The notes under the pieces: model-generated
Seen by the model: the letters and a program-made list of their open reading frames with translations, nothing else
What the model was told of the DNA's origin: nothing
Databases searched by the model: none
DNA from: Poriferisodalis sp965237655
GTDB lineage: Bacteria > Actinomycetota > Acidimicrobiia > Acidimicrobiales > Poriferisodalaceae
Assembly: GCF_965237655.1 (NCBI RefSeq)
Contig: NZ_CBDEGB010000002.1
Location: forward strand, 2,170,001 to 2,234,000
Reading direction: 5' to 3'
DNA: 64,000 nt
Shown: positions 8,624-17,187 of the stretch, piece by piece
Layout: the number at the start of each line of letters is the position of its first letter
Position numbering within the stretch: the stretch's first letter is position 1
Made by a program: the position numbers and the translations under genes

Positions 8624-8668
8624 CGCGGGGGTCCGGCCGTCGGTGCGCTCCACAGCGGGGGTCCGGCC
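8597..8668. repeat. 30-bp tandem duplication across the rph start codon
   Basis: Two 30-bp units (8639-8668 and 8609-8638) plus a 12-bp partial unit (8597-8608). Read on the minus strand, each full unit encodes GRTPAV-x-R-x-D and carries a GTG that could start rph. The array ends one base short of the upstream gene's TGA. Confidence 0.75.
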
Positions 8669-8669
8669 T

Positions 8670-9419
8670 TCACGCCCAGAAGGTCGCGCCAGTGCGGGCA
8701 ACCGACACATCGCCGCAGAACACTTCGCCCGCCTCCGTGAGATGGTCCTGCGGATCCGAGCCAGGCGGCACATGGGTCACGACGAGTTTTCGTGCACCCA
8801 CGTCGTTGGCATCAGCCGCCAACCACGCAGCGCTGACGTGGGGGATGTCGGGATTGTCAGTCGCATGGAGCAGCGTTCCCTCCCCCACAACCAGGTCCGG
8901 TGCGGGTCGCCCGGCGTCGCGGCTGAGCGCAGCGAGCGCCCAGCCCCGGCCGGTGTCCGAGGTGTACACGATGGACTTGCCGTCGGACTCGAAACGCATT
9001 GCAAGCGTCTCGACCGGGTGATCGGTGCGGGAGAACAGGACGTCGATGTCACCGACACGCGCTTTCGACGAGTCCTTCACCATCTCCCAGCCGAAGAGAT
9101 CCGAGCTGTCGCCGTAGGCCTCGGTGACCTCCCGCACGCCGCTGGTAGCAAGGACGCGAATGCGCTCAATGCCCATGTAGTACTTCGCGGCGTTGTAGAC
9201 AACCGGCAGCTCGGCGCAGTGATCCGGATGGTGATGGCTCACCAGCAGTGCATCCACGGACTCGAGCGCCACGTGCTGTTGCAGGTTTGCGAACGTGCCA
9301 GGGCCGCAGTCCACCCACAGCGTCGTGGAGTCGCTGCGCACGAGGTAGCCGCTGCAGGACTCGCCAGCGGCGGCATAGCTGCCTGAACAACCCAAAACCG
9401 TCACCGAGAGCTCGCTCAC
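8670..9419 (-). CDS. Metallo-beta-lactamase-fold hydrolase (Rv1339-like)
   Basis: A 249-residue MBL-fold protein of the RNase Z-like superfamily. The start VTVLGCSGSYAAAGESCSGYLV and the metal site SHHHPDHC are characteristic, with further ligands in SRTDHP, TSDTG and VTHVPPG. The closest known context match is M. tuberculosis Rv1339, which also lies directly before rph and has been described as an atypical class II cyclic-nucleotide phosphodiesterase. That activity is inferred from family and position only. It is co-transcribed with rph and rdgB. Confidence 0.85.
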   Translation of the reverse strand: MSELSVTVLGCSGSYAAAGESCSGYLVRSDSTTLWVDCGPGTFANLQQHVALESVDALLVSHHHPDHCAELPVVYNAAKYYMGIERIRVLATSGVREVTEAYGDSSDLFGWEMVKDSSKARVGDIDVLFSRTDHPVETLAMRFESDGKSIVYTSDTGRGWALAALSRDAGRPAPDLVVGEGTLLHATDNPDIPHVSAAWLAADANDVGARKLVVTHVPPGSDPQDHLTEAGEVFCGDVSVARTGATFWA

Positions 9420-9478
9420 GGAGGCCGATACTACGCAGGAAGGCGACGCGGCTCACATCGCGCCGGAGTCAGCGAACT

Positions 9479-10261
9479 TCAGCCCGTTGGGCAGCGCGTT
9501 CCTGCTTCGAGCGACCGGAGGATTCCGGTGCCATCCAAAATGCCGGTGAGCCGGCCGCCGCTGGTTGCGAGCAGAACTGAGGCCGGTTCGCTGGCCGTCG
9601 CCGGGCGGAAAGTGGCGGCGGGGTATGCCTCGGCCACCTCGCTACGCGTGGCGCCGATGCCGATTCCTTCGGCGGTGCGCAGCAGGTACGGATCGGGTCC
9701 GAACGATCCCAACCGCCACGTCATGAAATGCTCTTCGGCGGCATCGCGGTGCTGGTACCCGTCTTCGGGATTCCCGAACAGGGCCAGCACACCCGGCCAT
9801 TCCACGACTCGCAGGCGGCTGCCGGGACAGTCTCCGTATATCGAGAACGTGTCGATCCATCCGGTGTCGGCCACCGGCTGGCCGAGCGAATTGATCAGCG
9901 CACCGAGCGCAGCCTGCACGCCGGCACCGAAGCTCACGAAACCGAGGCCGTCTCCGGCCAGGACCACCCCTTCAGGGTTCGGAACTGCCGCGGCCCCCAG
10001 CCGTTCGGATGCGGTTGTCTGAGCCGCGTCCTCACCGGGTGCCGCGGCGGCACCGTCGGCATCGGACGGAACCGTCACCAGTACCGCAGCCGGCCGCTCC
10101 GATGACGGTTGTTCCGGCAGCAACGTCGTCTGGGTGATGTCAAGCGACAGCGCAGTCGGGGGCGGCGAGGTGGGGGCAACCAGGACCGGCGGGCTCGTGC
10201 ACGCAACTGCTGACAGCGCCAGCGTGACAACGAGCGCCGCGACACTGCGGCGGGAACTCAT
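9479..10261 (-). CDS. Putative lipoprotein of unknown function
   Basis: A 260-residue predicted lipoprotein. After MSSRRSVAALVVTLALS comes the lipobox SAVAC, so the cysteine near residue 21 is the likely lipid anchor. It is followed by a Pro/Thr/Ser-rich tether and an exported domain with a possible disulphide pair (YGDCPGS and GTRCPTG). ATG at 10261 is preferred, and one nine bases upstream is also possible. It sits between cysM and the MBL gene, where mycobacteria have a rhomboid protease and murI, so the synteny is interrupted here by an exported protein. No family is recognised. Confidence 0.7.
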   Translation of the reverse strand: MSSRRSVAALVVTLALSAVACTSPPVLVAPTSPPPTALSLDITQTTLLPEQPSSERPAAVLVTVPSDADGAAAAPGEDAAQTTASERLGAAAVPNPEGVVLAGDGLGFVSFGAGVQAALGALINSLGQPVADTGWIDTFSIYGDCPGSRLRVVEWPGVLALFGNPEDGYQHRDAAEEHFMTWRLGSFGPDPYLLRTAEGIGIGATRSEVAEAYPAATFRPATASEPASVLLATSGGRLTGILDGTGILRSLEAGTRCPTG

Positions 10262-10308
10262 CTCGTCCATCTCGTCAACGGTACGACGGCGACCCAAGAG
10301 ACCAGCAG

Positions 10309-10336
10309 CAGGAAATCAGAAACAGGGAATCAGAAG
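10309..10336. repeat. 14-bp duplication of the cysM stop region
   Basis: Two adjacent 14-bp units (10309-10322 and 10323-10336) match at 12 positions. Each carries TTCTGA on the minus strand. The second unit holds the real Phe codon and TGA stop of cysM, so a copy of the stop lies directly behind it in the same phase offset. Confidence 0.6.
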
Positions 10337-11277
10337 TAGATGACGTGCTCAGCGTTGGCGGCCGCGGCATCGAGGTCGTCAGTCCAGGCACCGACGGAGA
10401 GGTACTTCCAGCCGTGGTCGCTCACCACGAACACGATAACGCCTTCGTCGATGCGGGAAGCAGCCTTGCGGGCTCCCGCCAGCGCCGCTCCGCCCGAAAT
10501 GCCCGAGAAGACGCCCTCAGCCGCCAGCATGCGCGTGGCTTCGATTGATTCGCGTGGGCGGACGATCATCTTGCGATCGAGCAGATTGGCGCCACCCCAG
10601 TTCTCAAAGATGGGAGGCACGTACCCGTCGTCGAGGCTGCGCAGCCCTTCGACCTGCTCGCCAGCGGGAGGCTCGACAGCCCACACCTGCACTCCGGGAG
10701 CATGCTCCTTCAGGTACCGCCCTACGCCCAGCAGCGTCCCGCTGGTGCCCAGCCCCGCCACGAAGTGGGTGATGTCAGGCACGTCGGCCACGATTTCGGG
10801 ACCCGTGGTCCGATAGTGAATCTCAGGATTGGCCTCGTTCCCGTACTGGTACAGCATCGTCCAGTCGGGGTTCGCTTCTGCCAGTTCCAAGGCGAGCCGA
10901 ACGGCGCCGTTGGATCCCTGCTCGGGCGGGCTGTCGATGATCTCGGCACCGAAGATCTCGAGCATCTGGCGCCGTTCCGCAGTGACGTTGCCCGGCAGCA
11001 CGATCATCACCCGGTAGCCGCGGCGCTGCCCGAGCATGGCCAGCGCAATACCGGTGTTGCCCGACGACGGCTCGATGATCATCGAACCCGGTGAGAGTTG
11101 GCCCTCTGCTTCGGCGCGGTCCAGCATTGCCAGCGCCACCCTGTCCTTCACCGAGCCGGTCGGGTTCTGACCTTCAAGCTTGGCGTAGAGCGCAACCGAC
11201 GGGTTGGGGCTGAGGCCGCTGACATCCAACGTGGGAGTGCCGCCGATCAGCTCGTCGACGGAGCGATAGACGGCCAC
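10330..11277 (-). CDS. cysM: Cysteine synthase, CysO-dependent CysM type
   Basis: A 315-residue fold-type II PLP enzyme. Lys44 in GQNPTGSVKDRVA binds PLP, SSGNTG holds the substrate carboxylate, and GLGTSGTLLGVGRY binds the PLP phosphate. In mycobacteria CysM makes cysteine from O-phosphoserine and thiocarboxylated CysO instead of from sulfide. The adjacent cysO gene, 36 bp upstream on the same strand, argues for the same chemistry here. The C-terminal extension ending HVIYF agrees with the CysM subfamily. The stop region is duplicated. Confidence 0.93.
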   Translation of the reverse strand: MAVYRSVDELIGGTPTLDVSGLSPNPSVALYAKLEGQNPTGSVKDRVALAMLDRAEAEGQLSPGSMIIEPSSGNTGIALAMLGQRRGYRVMIVLPGNVTAERRQMLEIFGAEIIDSPPEQGSNGAVRLALELAEANPDWTMLYQYGNEANPEIHYRTTGPEIVADVPDITHFVAGLGTSGTLLGVGRYLKEHAPGVQVWAVEPPAGEQVEGLRSLDDGYVPPIFENWGGANLLDRKMIVRPRESIEATRMLAAEGVFSGISGGAALAGARKAASRIDEGVIVFVVSDHGWKYLSVGAWTDDLDAAAANAEHVIYF

Positions 11278-11307
11278 GAGCTAGCTCAGCGCCGGGGCCG
11301 GAGCGAT

Positions 11308-11325
11308 GCCGGCTCAGCCGCCGGC
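11308..11325 (-). terminator. Hairpin with the cysO stop codon in its loop
   Basis: Arms GCCGGC at 11308-11313 and 11320-11325 pair perfectly around a six-base loop (GGCTGA on the minus strand) that ends with the cysO stop. It lies inside the cysO-cysM operon, so it may set relative expression or mRNA stability rather than end the transcript. Confidence 0.55.
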
Positions 11326-11589
11326 GACGGCTGGCAAGATCGACAGCTCGTCACCATCGGCCAGCGCAGTGTCCATCTGGGAGAGGTACCGCACGTCCTC
11401 GTCGTTCACATAGACGTTGACGAAACGATGCAGGCTGCCGTCTTCGGCGAGCAGATTCGGGGCGATGCCAGGGAACTGGCCGACCAGCCACGACACTGCC
11501 TCGGCCACGGTGTTCCCCTCGGCGGCGACCCGCGACTGCCCGTTGGCGTGGGGACGCAGGACGGTGGGCAAGCGGACAGTGACAGCCAT
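11314..11589 (-). CDS. cysO: Ubiquitin-like sulfur carrier protein CysO (MoaD/ThiS family)
   Basis: A 91-residue beta-grasp protein of the ThiS/MoaD family. It starts MAVTVRLPTVLRP and ends LSILPAVAGG. The terminal Gly-Gly is the site that is adenylated and converted to the thiocarboxylate which feeds CysM. Length and ending match CysO. The peptidase Mec, which removes cysteine from CysO-Cys and is encoded next to cysO in mycobacteria, is not found here: the upstream neighbour is smpB on the other strand. Confidence 0.93.
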   Translation of the reverse strand: MAVTVRLPTVLRPHANGQSRVAAEGNTVAEAVSWLVGQFPGIAPNLLAEDGSLHRFVNVYVNDEDVRYLSQMDTALADGDELSILPAVAGG

Positions 11590-11766
11590 CGGAGCTCCCG
11601 GTTCGGCGGCGTTGGGGTGGACGAACTGTGGCCGGGGGAATCAGATTGCGCCACGGCAATTCCCGACCTGATCACTCAGGATTCTACGGGCCGCGACCGC
11701 TGCCTCCTACTGCCGCTCTGGATCGGCAGCGCGAGTGCGGTGACCGCCAGCCGTACCCTCGGGCTG

Positions 11767-12231
11767 ATGGCGAAGGACAGGACCGTCGTGGCGTCGAACC
11801 GGCGCGCACGACGCAACTACGAGGTGCTCGACACCTTTGAGTGCGGCATGGTCCTGCGCGGCACCGAAGTGAAGTCGCTGCGCGCCGGCGGGGCCCAGAT
11901 GGGTGACGCCTACGCCCGCGTGCGCAACGACGAGATGTGGCTGATGGGCATGCACATCGCCCCGTGGATCCACGCATCGCCCACGATGGGACACGACGTC
12001 GAGCGCCCCCGCAAGCTGCTCATGCATCGCGCCGAGATCAACCGGCTGCGTGCCCGCACCGAACAGGATCGGTTGCAGCTGATCCCGCTGGAGATCTACT
12101 TCCGCGATGGGCACGCCAAGCTAGAACTCGCCTTGGCTCGGGGCCGTCGCATGTACGACAAGCGCCAGGCGATCCGCAAGCGAGAGACCGATCGCGAGGC
12201 CCGGCGAGCGCTGCGACATGGGCCCGCCTAA
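11767..12231 (+). CDS. smpB: SsrA-binding protein
   Basis: A 154-residue SmpB, which binds tmRNA and rescues stalled ribosomes. It has the opening ...VVASNRRARRNYEVLDTFE, the GTEVKSLRAG core block, and a basic C-terminal tail (RGRRMYDKRQAIRKRE) of the type that enters the empty mRNA channel. The ATG at 11767 gives the family's usual N-terminus. No ssrA gene was recognised beside it. It is convergent with the alpha/beta hydrolase that follows. Confidence 0.96.
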   Translation: MAKDRTVVASNRRARRNYEVLDTFECGMVLRGTEVKSLRAGGAQMGDAYARVRNDEMWLMGMHIAPWIHASPTMGHDVERPRKLLMHRAEINRLRARTEQDRLQLIPLEIYFRDGHAKLELALARGRRMYDKRQAIRKRETDREARRALRHGPA

Positions 12232-12237
12232 CGGCGG
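12224..12237 (+). terminator. Hairpin with the smpB stop codon in its loop
   Basis: Arms CCGCC (12224-12228) and GGCGG (12233-12237) enclose the tetraloop TAAC. The TAA is the smpB stop. No T-run follows. Confidence 0.5.
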
Positions 12238-12298
12238 CGAGACACGGGTCGGCCAGGCGGCGGCGAGCCACCGGTCGGCGTAACTGGAGCCAGCGGGA

Positions 12299-13126
12299 TC
12301 AGGCGAAGGCCGCGGCAGCGATCCGGGCGACCTCGGTGGGCTGATCGAAGTCGGCCTGATGGCCGGCATCGTCCACCAGGTGCGTGCCCACCACGTTCGG
12401 CAGCGCCTCAGCCCAGCGCCCCAGGTACGAGACCGGGATGATCCGGTCCTTGGCCCCGTGCACCAACGTCACGGGGTTGGTCACCCGGTGCAATCGGGCC
12501 GCCAAGCCCCACTCGGGCAGCGGCCAGATCAACTGCGCCGCGGCCGTCCGCGTGAGGTACCGGTGCACGCCGTGCTCCACCACCATGTCGGCTGGCAGAT
12601 CGGCCGGATCGTCAAAGAATGCCGCTGAAGCTGCCGCGTCTTCGGTCAGCATGGCCCGCTGCACGCTCAGCGTGGTGCCGAAGGGGTCGGCCACCGAGTC
12701 ATCGTCATCCCACAAGCCGAATGGCGCCACGAGCACCATCGGCCCGAATGCCTCGGGCCGCACTGCCGCCAACTCGAGCGCCAGCATCGCGCCCACACTG
12801 GAAGCCACCAGCGGAGCGCCCGTCAGCCCGGCGAGGTCGACGATCTCGCTCGTGGCAACCACCCAGTCGTGCAGGTTGCGCAGGCCATCGGCCTCGCTCG
12901 AACCGGTGAATCCGGGCAGGCTCGGCGCCACCACGCGGTTCGGGGCCGCAGCCAACTCCTCCAGCACGGCGTGCGCCCCGGGATTGCCGAGCATCCCGTG
13001 CAAGTAGCCCACCGTGGACCCCTCGCCAAGCTCGACGAGACCGATGTGCCCGTCTCGGTAGGGCAGCGTGGCCGGCGCGAAATGTCCGGCCAGCGGCGAA
13101 CTGAGGCCTGTCGAACCAGGGCTCAC
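12299..13126 (-). CDS. Alpha/beta hydrolase (serine type), last gene of the LLM/HpaB operon
   Basis: A 275-residue alpha/beta hydrolase. The nucleophile is the second serine of ASSVGAM, the acid lies near VHGAKDRIIP and the His is in DDAGHQADFDQP. The start is taken as GTG at 13126, because GTGA then overlaps the stop of the preceding LLM gene. A start at 13174 would overlap it by 52 bases. In an operon with a phenol-type hydroxylase and a VOC enzyme, a carbon-carbon bond hydrolase of the meta-cleavage (MhpC/HsaD) kind is an attractive role. This is inferred from context; it could equally be an esterase. Confidence 0.82.
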   Translation of the reverse strand: MSPGSTGLSSPLAGHFAPATLPYRDGHIGLVELGEGSTVGYLHGMLGNPGAHAVLEELAAAPNRVVAPSLPGFTGSSEADGLRNLHDWVVATSEIVDLAGLTGAPLVASSVGAMLALELAAVRPEAFGPMVLVAPFGLWDDDDSVADPFGTTLSVQRAMLTEDAAASAAFFDDPADLPADMVVEHGVHRYLTRTAAAQLIWPLPEWGLAARLHRVTNPVTLVHGAKDRIIPVSYLGRWAEALPNVVGTHLVDDAGHQADFDQPTEVARIAAAAFA

Positions 13127-14433
13127 TGGGCGCGGCTCCCCACGGGCGCCAGCTGATGGTCGGTCTTCGGCCACCAGTGGTCCTCGTAGTCGTCCTCAAA
13201 GAGACCCGCGACCTCAGGCATCACCTTGGTGGCGTACATCTCGGTGTTCATCTTCACCAGCTCGGGATCCATGTTGCCGAAATGGCTGAAGACCATGAGA
13301 TGGCCGACGTTCATGGTGGTGGCCAGCTCGTGCACCTGCTCGGTGACCTGGGTGGGATTGCCCAAGATGATGTAGCCCTTGGAGACCATCGCCTCAAACG
13401 TCAGCTTCTTGGAGCCATACGACGCCGATGCATTTCCAGATCGGGCAGCACCCGCCTTGGCGGCATCGGCCGCCCTGGCCTCGCTGCGGGCGGTGGCCTC
13501 TCGGGCCGCCCGCTCGACCATGCCCTCCACGCCAGCCCGAACGGTGTTGGGCGTCTTGTAACCAGGCGGGTCGGCAAAGCCGGCGTACACATGCAGGCAG
13601 GTGTTGAAGAAGTACTCGGCCGGCTCCCGGTACAGGTCCCAGGCCTCCGCCTCGGTGTCGGCCACGGCGATGAACTGGGCGAAGCCACCCTGGAACGGAT
13701 TCGTCTCCTTGCCCATCTCCTGGACCTTCTTCCAGAAACCCTGCATGGTCCGCAGCCCGGCCTTGTAGCCGAAGTAGCTGAGGTAGCAGTAGACGAGGTC
13801 CTCGGCTGCGCACCAGTCCCAGGTGTCCACCGAGCCGCCGCCGGGAATCCAGATTGGCGGGTGCGGCTGCTGCACCGGGCGGGGCCACACGTTGACGTAA
13901 CGCAGCTTGTTGTAGTTGCCGTTGAAGCTGAAGACCTCGTCGGACGTCCACGCCTGCCGGATCAGGTCCACGCCCTCGTGGTAGCGCTCCCGAAGCGTGG
14001 CGGGATTCTGGCCGTAGGCATAAATCGTGTCCATCGGCGAACCCACCGGGAAGCCAGCGATCATCCGCCCGCCGGTGATCGCGTCGAGCATCGCGATCTC
14101 CTCGGCCACTCGCAGCGGCGGGTTGTACAGCGCCACAGAGTCGCCCAGCACCACGATGTTGGTGTCAGGGCAGTTGCGTGACAGCGCTGCGGCGATGATG
14201 TTCGGGCTCGGCATCAACCCGTAGCCGTTGGAGTGATGCTCGTTGATGCCGACAGCGTCGAACCCACATGTGGCCGCGAACTCGAGCTGGTCGAGATAGG
14301 TGTTGTAGGTCCGGTGGCCGACGGTCGGGTCGTAGAGCTTGGGGTCGATGTCAACCCACACCGATCGGTGCTCCGCGGGGAAATCCGGCGGGAGCTCCGG
14401 GTACGGCATCAGGTGGAAGAAGATCGACTTCAC
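13123..14433 (-). CDS. LLM-class flavin-dependent oxidoreductase
   Basis: A 436-residue luciferase-like TIM barrel. Visible family features are GINEHHSNGYGLMPSP, an IVVLGDSVALYNPPLRVAEEIAMLD strand, and GGRMIAGFPVGSP with the flavin phosphate loop. It is longer than usual (about 330-380). The extra length includes an Ala/Arg-rich insert at about residues 305-335 that may be a surface loop. It sits between the HpaB-type hydroxylase and the terminal hydrolase, with a coupled stop/start to the latter, so it probably acts in the same pathway as a monooxygenase or reductase. Whether it uses FMN or F420 cannot be decided by eye. Confidence 0.87.
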   Translation of the reverse strand: MKSIFFHLMPYPELPPDFPAEHRSVWVDIDPKLYDPTVGHRTYNTYLDQLEFAATCGFDAVGINEHHSNGYGLMPSPNIIAAALSRNCPDTNIVVLGDSVALYNPPLRVAEEIAMLDAITGGRMIAGFPVGSPMDTIYAYGQNPATLRERYHEGVDLIRQAWTSDEVFSFNGNYNKLRYVNVWPRPVQQPHPPIWIPGGGSVDTWDWCAAEDLVYCYLSYFGYKAGLRTMQGFWKKVQEMGKETNPFQGGFAQFIAVADTEAEAWDLYREPAEYFFNTCLHVYAGFADPPGYKTPNTVRAGVEGMVERAAREATARSEARAADAAKAGAARSGNASASYGSKKLTFEAMVSKGYIILGNPTQVTEQVHELATTMNVGHLMVFSHFGNMDPELVKMNTEMYATKVMPEVAGLFEDDYEDHWWPKTDHQLAPVGSRAQ

Positions 14434-14544
14434 GGCGTGCTCCTCGTAAGGCTCGACAGGCAGGCGAACGCGGCGGGCAGAAAAAATCTACTCCGCGTTC
14501 GACTCTGAGTTGTGACTGGCGTTGCGGCTGATCGAAAGCGCGGC

Positions 14545-16110
14545 TCAGCCCAGATCGCGCCCGACGATCGACACGTCGTCGGGATTGAAGAAGCCGGGCA
14601 TGGTCCAGCCGTCGAGGTCGTACTCGGCCATGCACTGGTCGGCGAAGCCTTCGAGCATCTGGGTCATGGAGCCCATGCCTGGCACCTCAAAGTCGGCCAC
14701 CGCCAGATTCTCGAACCTGATCTGTTCGCTGTTTCCTGCGTAGTTCCGCTCGTACAGCTCGTGGCGGCCGCCGAATTCGCTGGCAGTGGCGTCCCACAAG
14801 AGCTTCATGATCTTCATCCGGTCCAGCGCCGGGATGCCGTTCGACCCCCGCACGTACTTCTCGAGATACGGCCGGATCTCGTCCGATTTGAAGTCCGCCG
14901 CGTTGGAGTTCACGTAGATCAAGCCAGAGGCCACCACTGACTGGATGATCTCCTTGACCCGCGGATAGAAGTAGGGCGTGAAGGTCCGGTATGCCATGCC
15001 GTAGATCAGTGAGGGCTGCACCGCGCCGTTCTCCCACGGATCGGGGCTCTTGCACATGGCGTCGCTGAGCCCCCACATCAGGTTGCGGATGGCGATCACC
15101 TCGCCCAGGTTTGCCTGCACCCCCCGGAAGTCACGAGTACCTGTGGCCCGCAGCGCCTTGGACAGCAGACCCGCAATGAAGTCGAGCTTCACGCACAGCC
15201 GAGCGAGGCCATGGAACGTGAAGCGGGGAATGAAGCCTGACGCGGGAAAGAAGTTGTTGGCGGTCTCGAGATCGCCGTACAGGAAGACGTTCTCCCAAGG
15301 GATGAGCACCTTGTCGAACACCAGGATCGAGTCGTTCTCGTCGAGCCGGCTCGACAACGGGTAATCGAACACGCTGCCGGTCGCTGCCGCCTGCAGCTCG
15401 TAGGAGTTGCGGCAGATGAGCTTCACGCCTTCGCAGTCCATCGGCGTCGTGCAGACGATGGCGTACTCGGGCTTCTGGATCGGGACCGGGCCGAAGTGGG
15501 CGATGAAGTTGTAGTGCGTCAGTGCCGAACCGGTAGCAACCACCTTGGCGCCCGACACGATCAGACCGTTGTCAGTCTCCCGCTCGACGTGCATGCACAC
15601 CTCGCCGGCCTCGTCGGCGCCAAGGTGGCGGTCGACCGGTGGATGAACGATGGCGTGGTTCCAGTAGGACACCTCTTCTTGGGAGCGCTTGTACCAGTAC
15701 TGGGCATTGTCGTAGTAGTCGCCGTAGAACTCAGGGAACGCTCCGAGCGTGCCCAGGAACGAGGCCTTGTAGTCGGGGCTGCGACCCATCCACCCATAGG
15801 TCAGGCGCTGCCAGCCTGCAATCGCGTCACGGGCGCCGACGAGATCGTCAGCGCTGTGAGGTACCCGGAAGAACTTGTGCGTCTTGCCGCCAGAGCCGGT
15901 GTCGGTATCGCACATCAGCACGTCCTGCTGATCGGGATCGTGGAGCGCGTCGTACAGCCGGGCAATCGAACGCACGCTGTTGCGGAACGCTGGGTGCGTC
16001 GTGACGTCGCGCACCTTCTCGCCGTGGAAGTACACCGTGCGGCCGTCGCGCAGGCTCTCGATGTATTCATCCCCGGTCATCGGCGACCATGTCTCGACTG
16101 ATTCGCTCAT
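14545..16110 (-). CDS. 4-hydroxyphenylacetate 3-hydroxylase (HpaB) family monooxygenase
   Basis: A 521-residue protein of the HpaB/PvcC family: two-component, FADH2-dependent aromatic hydroxylases built on an acyl-CoA dehydrogenase fold. Supporting segments are the N-terminal MTGDEYIESLRDGR, FRVPHSADDLV, SYWNHAIVHPPVDR and DKVLIPWENVF. The start at 16110 has a clear AGGGGGAG ribosome binding site and removes 13 unsupported codons. A separate flavin reductase (HpaC) would be needed, and none is obvious nearby. The substrate is unknown but is probably a phenolic or heteroaromatic compound, given the neighbouring VOC enzyme and hydrolase. Confidence 0.9.
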   Translation of the reverse strand: MSESVETWSPMTGDEYIESLRDGRTVYFHGEKVRDVTTHPAFRNSVRSIARLYDALHDPDQQDVLMCDTDTGSGGKTHKFFRVPHSADDLVGARDAIAGWQRLTYGWMGRSPDYKASFLGTLGAFPEFYGDYYDNAQYWYKRSQEEVSYWNHAIVHPPVDRHLGADEAGEVCMHVERETDNGLIVSGAKVVATGSALTHYNFIAHFGPVPIQKPEYAIVCTTPMDCEGVKLICRNSYELQAAATGSVFDYPLSSRLDENDSILVFDKVLIPWENVFLYGDLETANNFFPASGFIPRFTFHGLARLCVKLDFIAGLLSKALRATGTRDFRGVQANLGEVIAIRNLMWGLSDAMCKSPDPWENGAVQPSLIYGMAYRTFTPYFYPRVKEIIQSVVASGLIYVNSNAADFKSDEIRPYLEKYVRGSNGIPALDRMKIMKLLWDATASEFGGRHELYERNYAGNSEQIRFENLAVADFEVPGMGSMTQMLEGFADQCMAEYDLDGWTMPGFFNPDDVSIVGRDLG

Positions 16111-16205
16111 TGCTCCCCCTGTCAGGTTCCCACGGATGCGGCCCGACACTAACGCAGGACGCTGACAGGGAGTCTTGCTCAGCGCTGAAACTGAGCCAAC
16201 TCACT

Positions 16206-17174
16206 TTAGGGAATGAGCAGGACCTTCCCAGTCGTTGCCCGGCCCTGCAGGGCCTCATGGGCGCTGCGTGCGTCCGACAGTGCGAACCGGGCGCCGATGC
16301 GCACGTCGAGGCGACCCTCGGCGATCCATCCGAAGAGGTCGCCCGCTCGGCCCTCGAGCTCGTCGCGGGTGAGCGTGTGATGAGCAAGCGTCGGCCGTGT
16401 CAGAAACAGCGATCCCCCGGCGGACAACCGCAGCGGCGCCAGCGGCGGCACCGGTCCCGAGGCGTTGCCGAAGGTGGCCATCGTCCCCCGCGGCGCCAGG
16501 ACCTCCAGGCCTCGCTCGAACGTGTCAGCGCCGACCCCGTCATAGACCACGTCAAGGGGCCGGGGACCGGCGATCCGCTCCACGGCGTCGCCGAAATCCT
16601 CGTCGCGGTAGTTGATGACGTGATCGGCACCGGCACCCGTCGCCAACTCGGCTTTCTCCGCCGAGCCGACCGTCGTGAAGATCTCGGCGCCGCGGAGCTT
16701 GGCGATCTGGATGAGCAGCAGCCCGACGCCCCCAGCTCCGGCGTGGATGAGGCAGCGATGCCCAGGCTCCAGCGGGAATGTGGAGCAGGCCAGAAAGTGG
16801 GCGGTCATGCCCTGCAGCATCGTCGCCGCTCCCAGCTCGGTGCTGATGCCCTCGGGCAGCATGATCGCCGCCGCGGCTGGCACCCGCGCCTTCTGCGCAT
16901 ACGAACCCGTGTGAGACGTCCACGCCACACGATCGCCGACTGTGAGGCCTTCGACCCCATCGCCCACCTCGGCAACGGCGCCAGCGCCCTCCACGCCCGC
17001 GATGAACGGCAACGGCACGGGGTACAGGCCGCTGCGGTGGTAGGTGTCGATGTAGTTGACGCCCGAAGCCTCAAGCTCGACGACGACGGTGCCCGCGTCA
17101 GCGACCGGGTCGTCCACCTCGGTCCAGACGAGAGCTTCGGGCCCGCCGGGTTCCGCTACCTGTATCGCTCGCAT
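16206..17174 (-). CDS. Zinc-free quinone oxidoreductase (MDR family)
   Basis: A 322-residue medium-chain reductase. It begins MRAIQVAEPGGPEALVW and has the NADPH-binding HAGAGGVGLLLIQIAK and the family segments GVNYIDTYHRSGLY and GVEGAGAV. Zinc ligands of alcohol dehydrogenases are missing, as expected for NADPH:quinone reductases (Qor, about 325 residues). The start at 17174 was chosen by family alignment. It follows the VOC gene by 13 bases, so they are probably one transcript. A likely role is reduction of an enone or quinone intermediate made by the hydroxylase. Confidence 0.92.
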   Translation of the reverse strand: MRAIQVAEPGGPEALVWTEVDDPVADAGTVVVELEASGVNYIDTYHRSGLYPVPLPFIAGVEGAGAVAEVGDGVEGLTVGDRVAWTSHTGSYAQKARVPAAAAIMLPEGISTELGAATMLQGMTAHFLACSTFPLEPGHRCLIHAGAGGVGLLLIQIAKLRGAEIFTTVGSAEKAELATGAGADHVINYRDEDFGDAVERIAGPRPLDVVYDGVGADTFERGLEVLAPRGTMATFGNASGPVPPLAPLRLSAGGSLFLTRPTLAHHTLTRDELEGRAGDLFGWIAEGRLDVRIGARFALSDARSAHEALQGRATTGKVLLIP

Positions 17175-17187
17175 TCGGGCGGCAAGC

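Noticed and set aside
11590..11766. Possible tmRNA or riboswitch upstream of smpB
   Set aside because: No tRNA-like ends, tag reading frame or known aptamer pattern could be seen in this 177-bp gap.
13127..13174. Longer N-terminus for the operon-terminal alpha/beta hydrolase
   Set aside because: It would overlap the LLM gene by 52 bases, while GTG 13126 gives a normal coupled GTGA overlap and loses no conserved residues.
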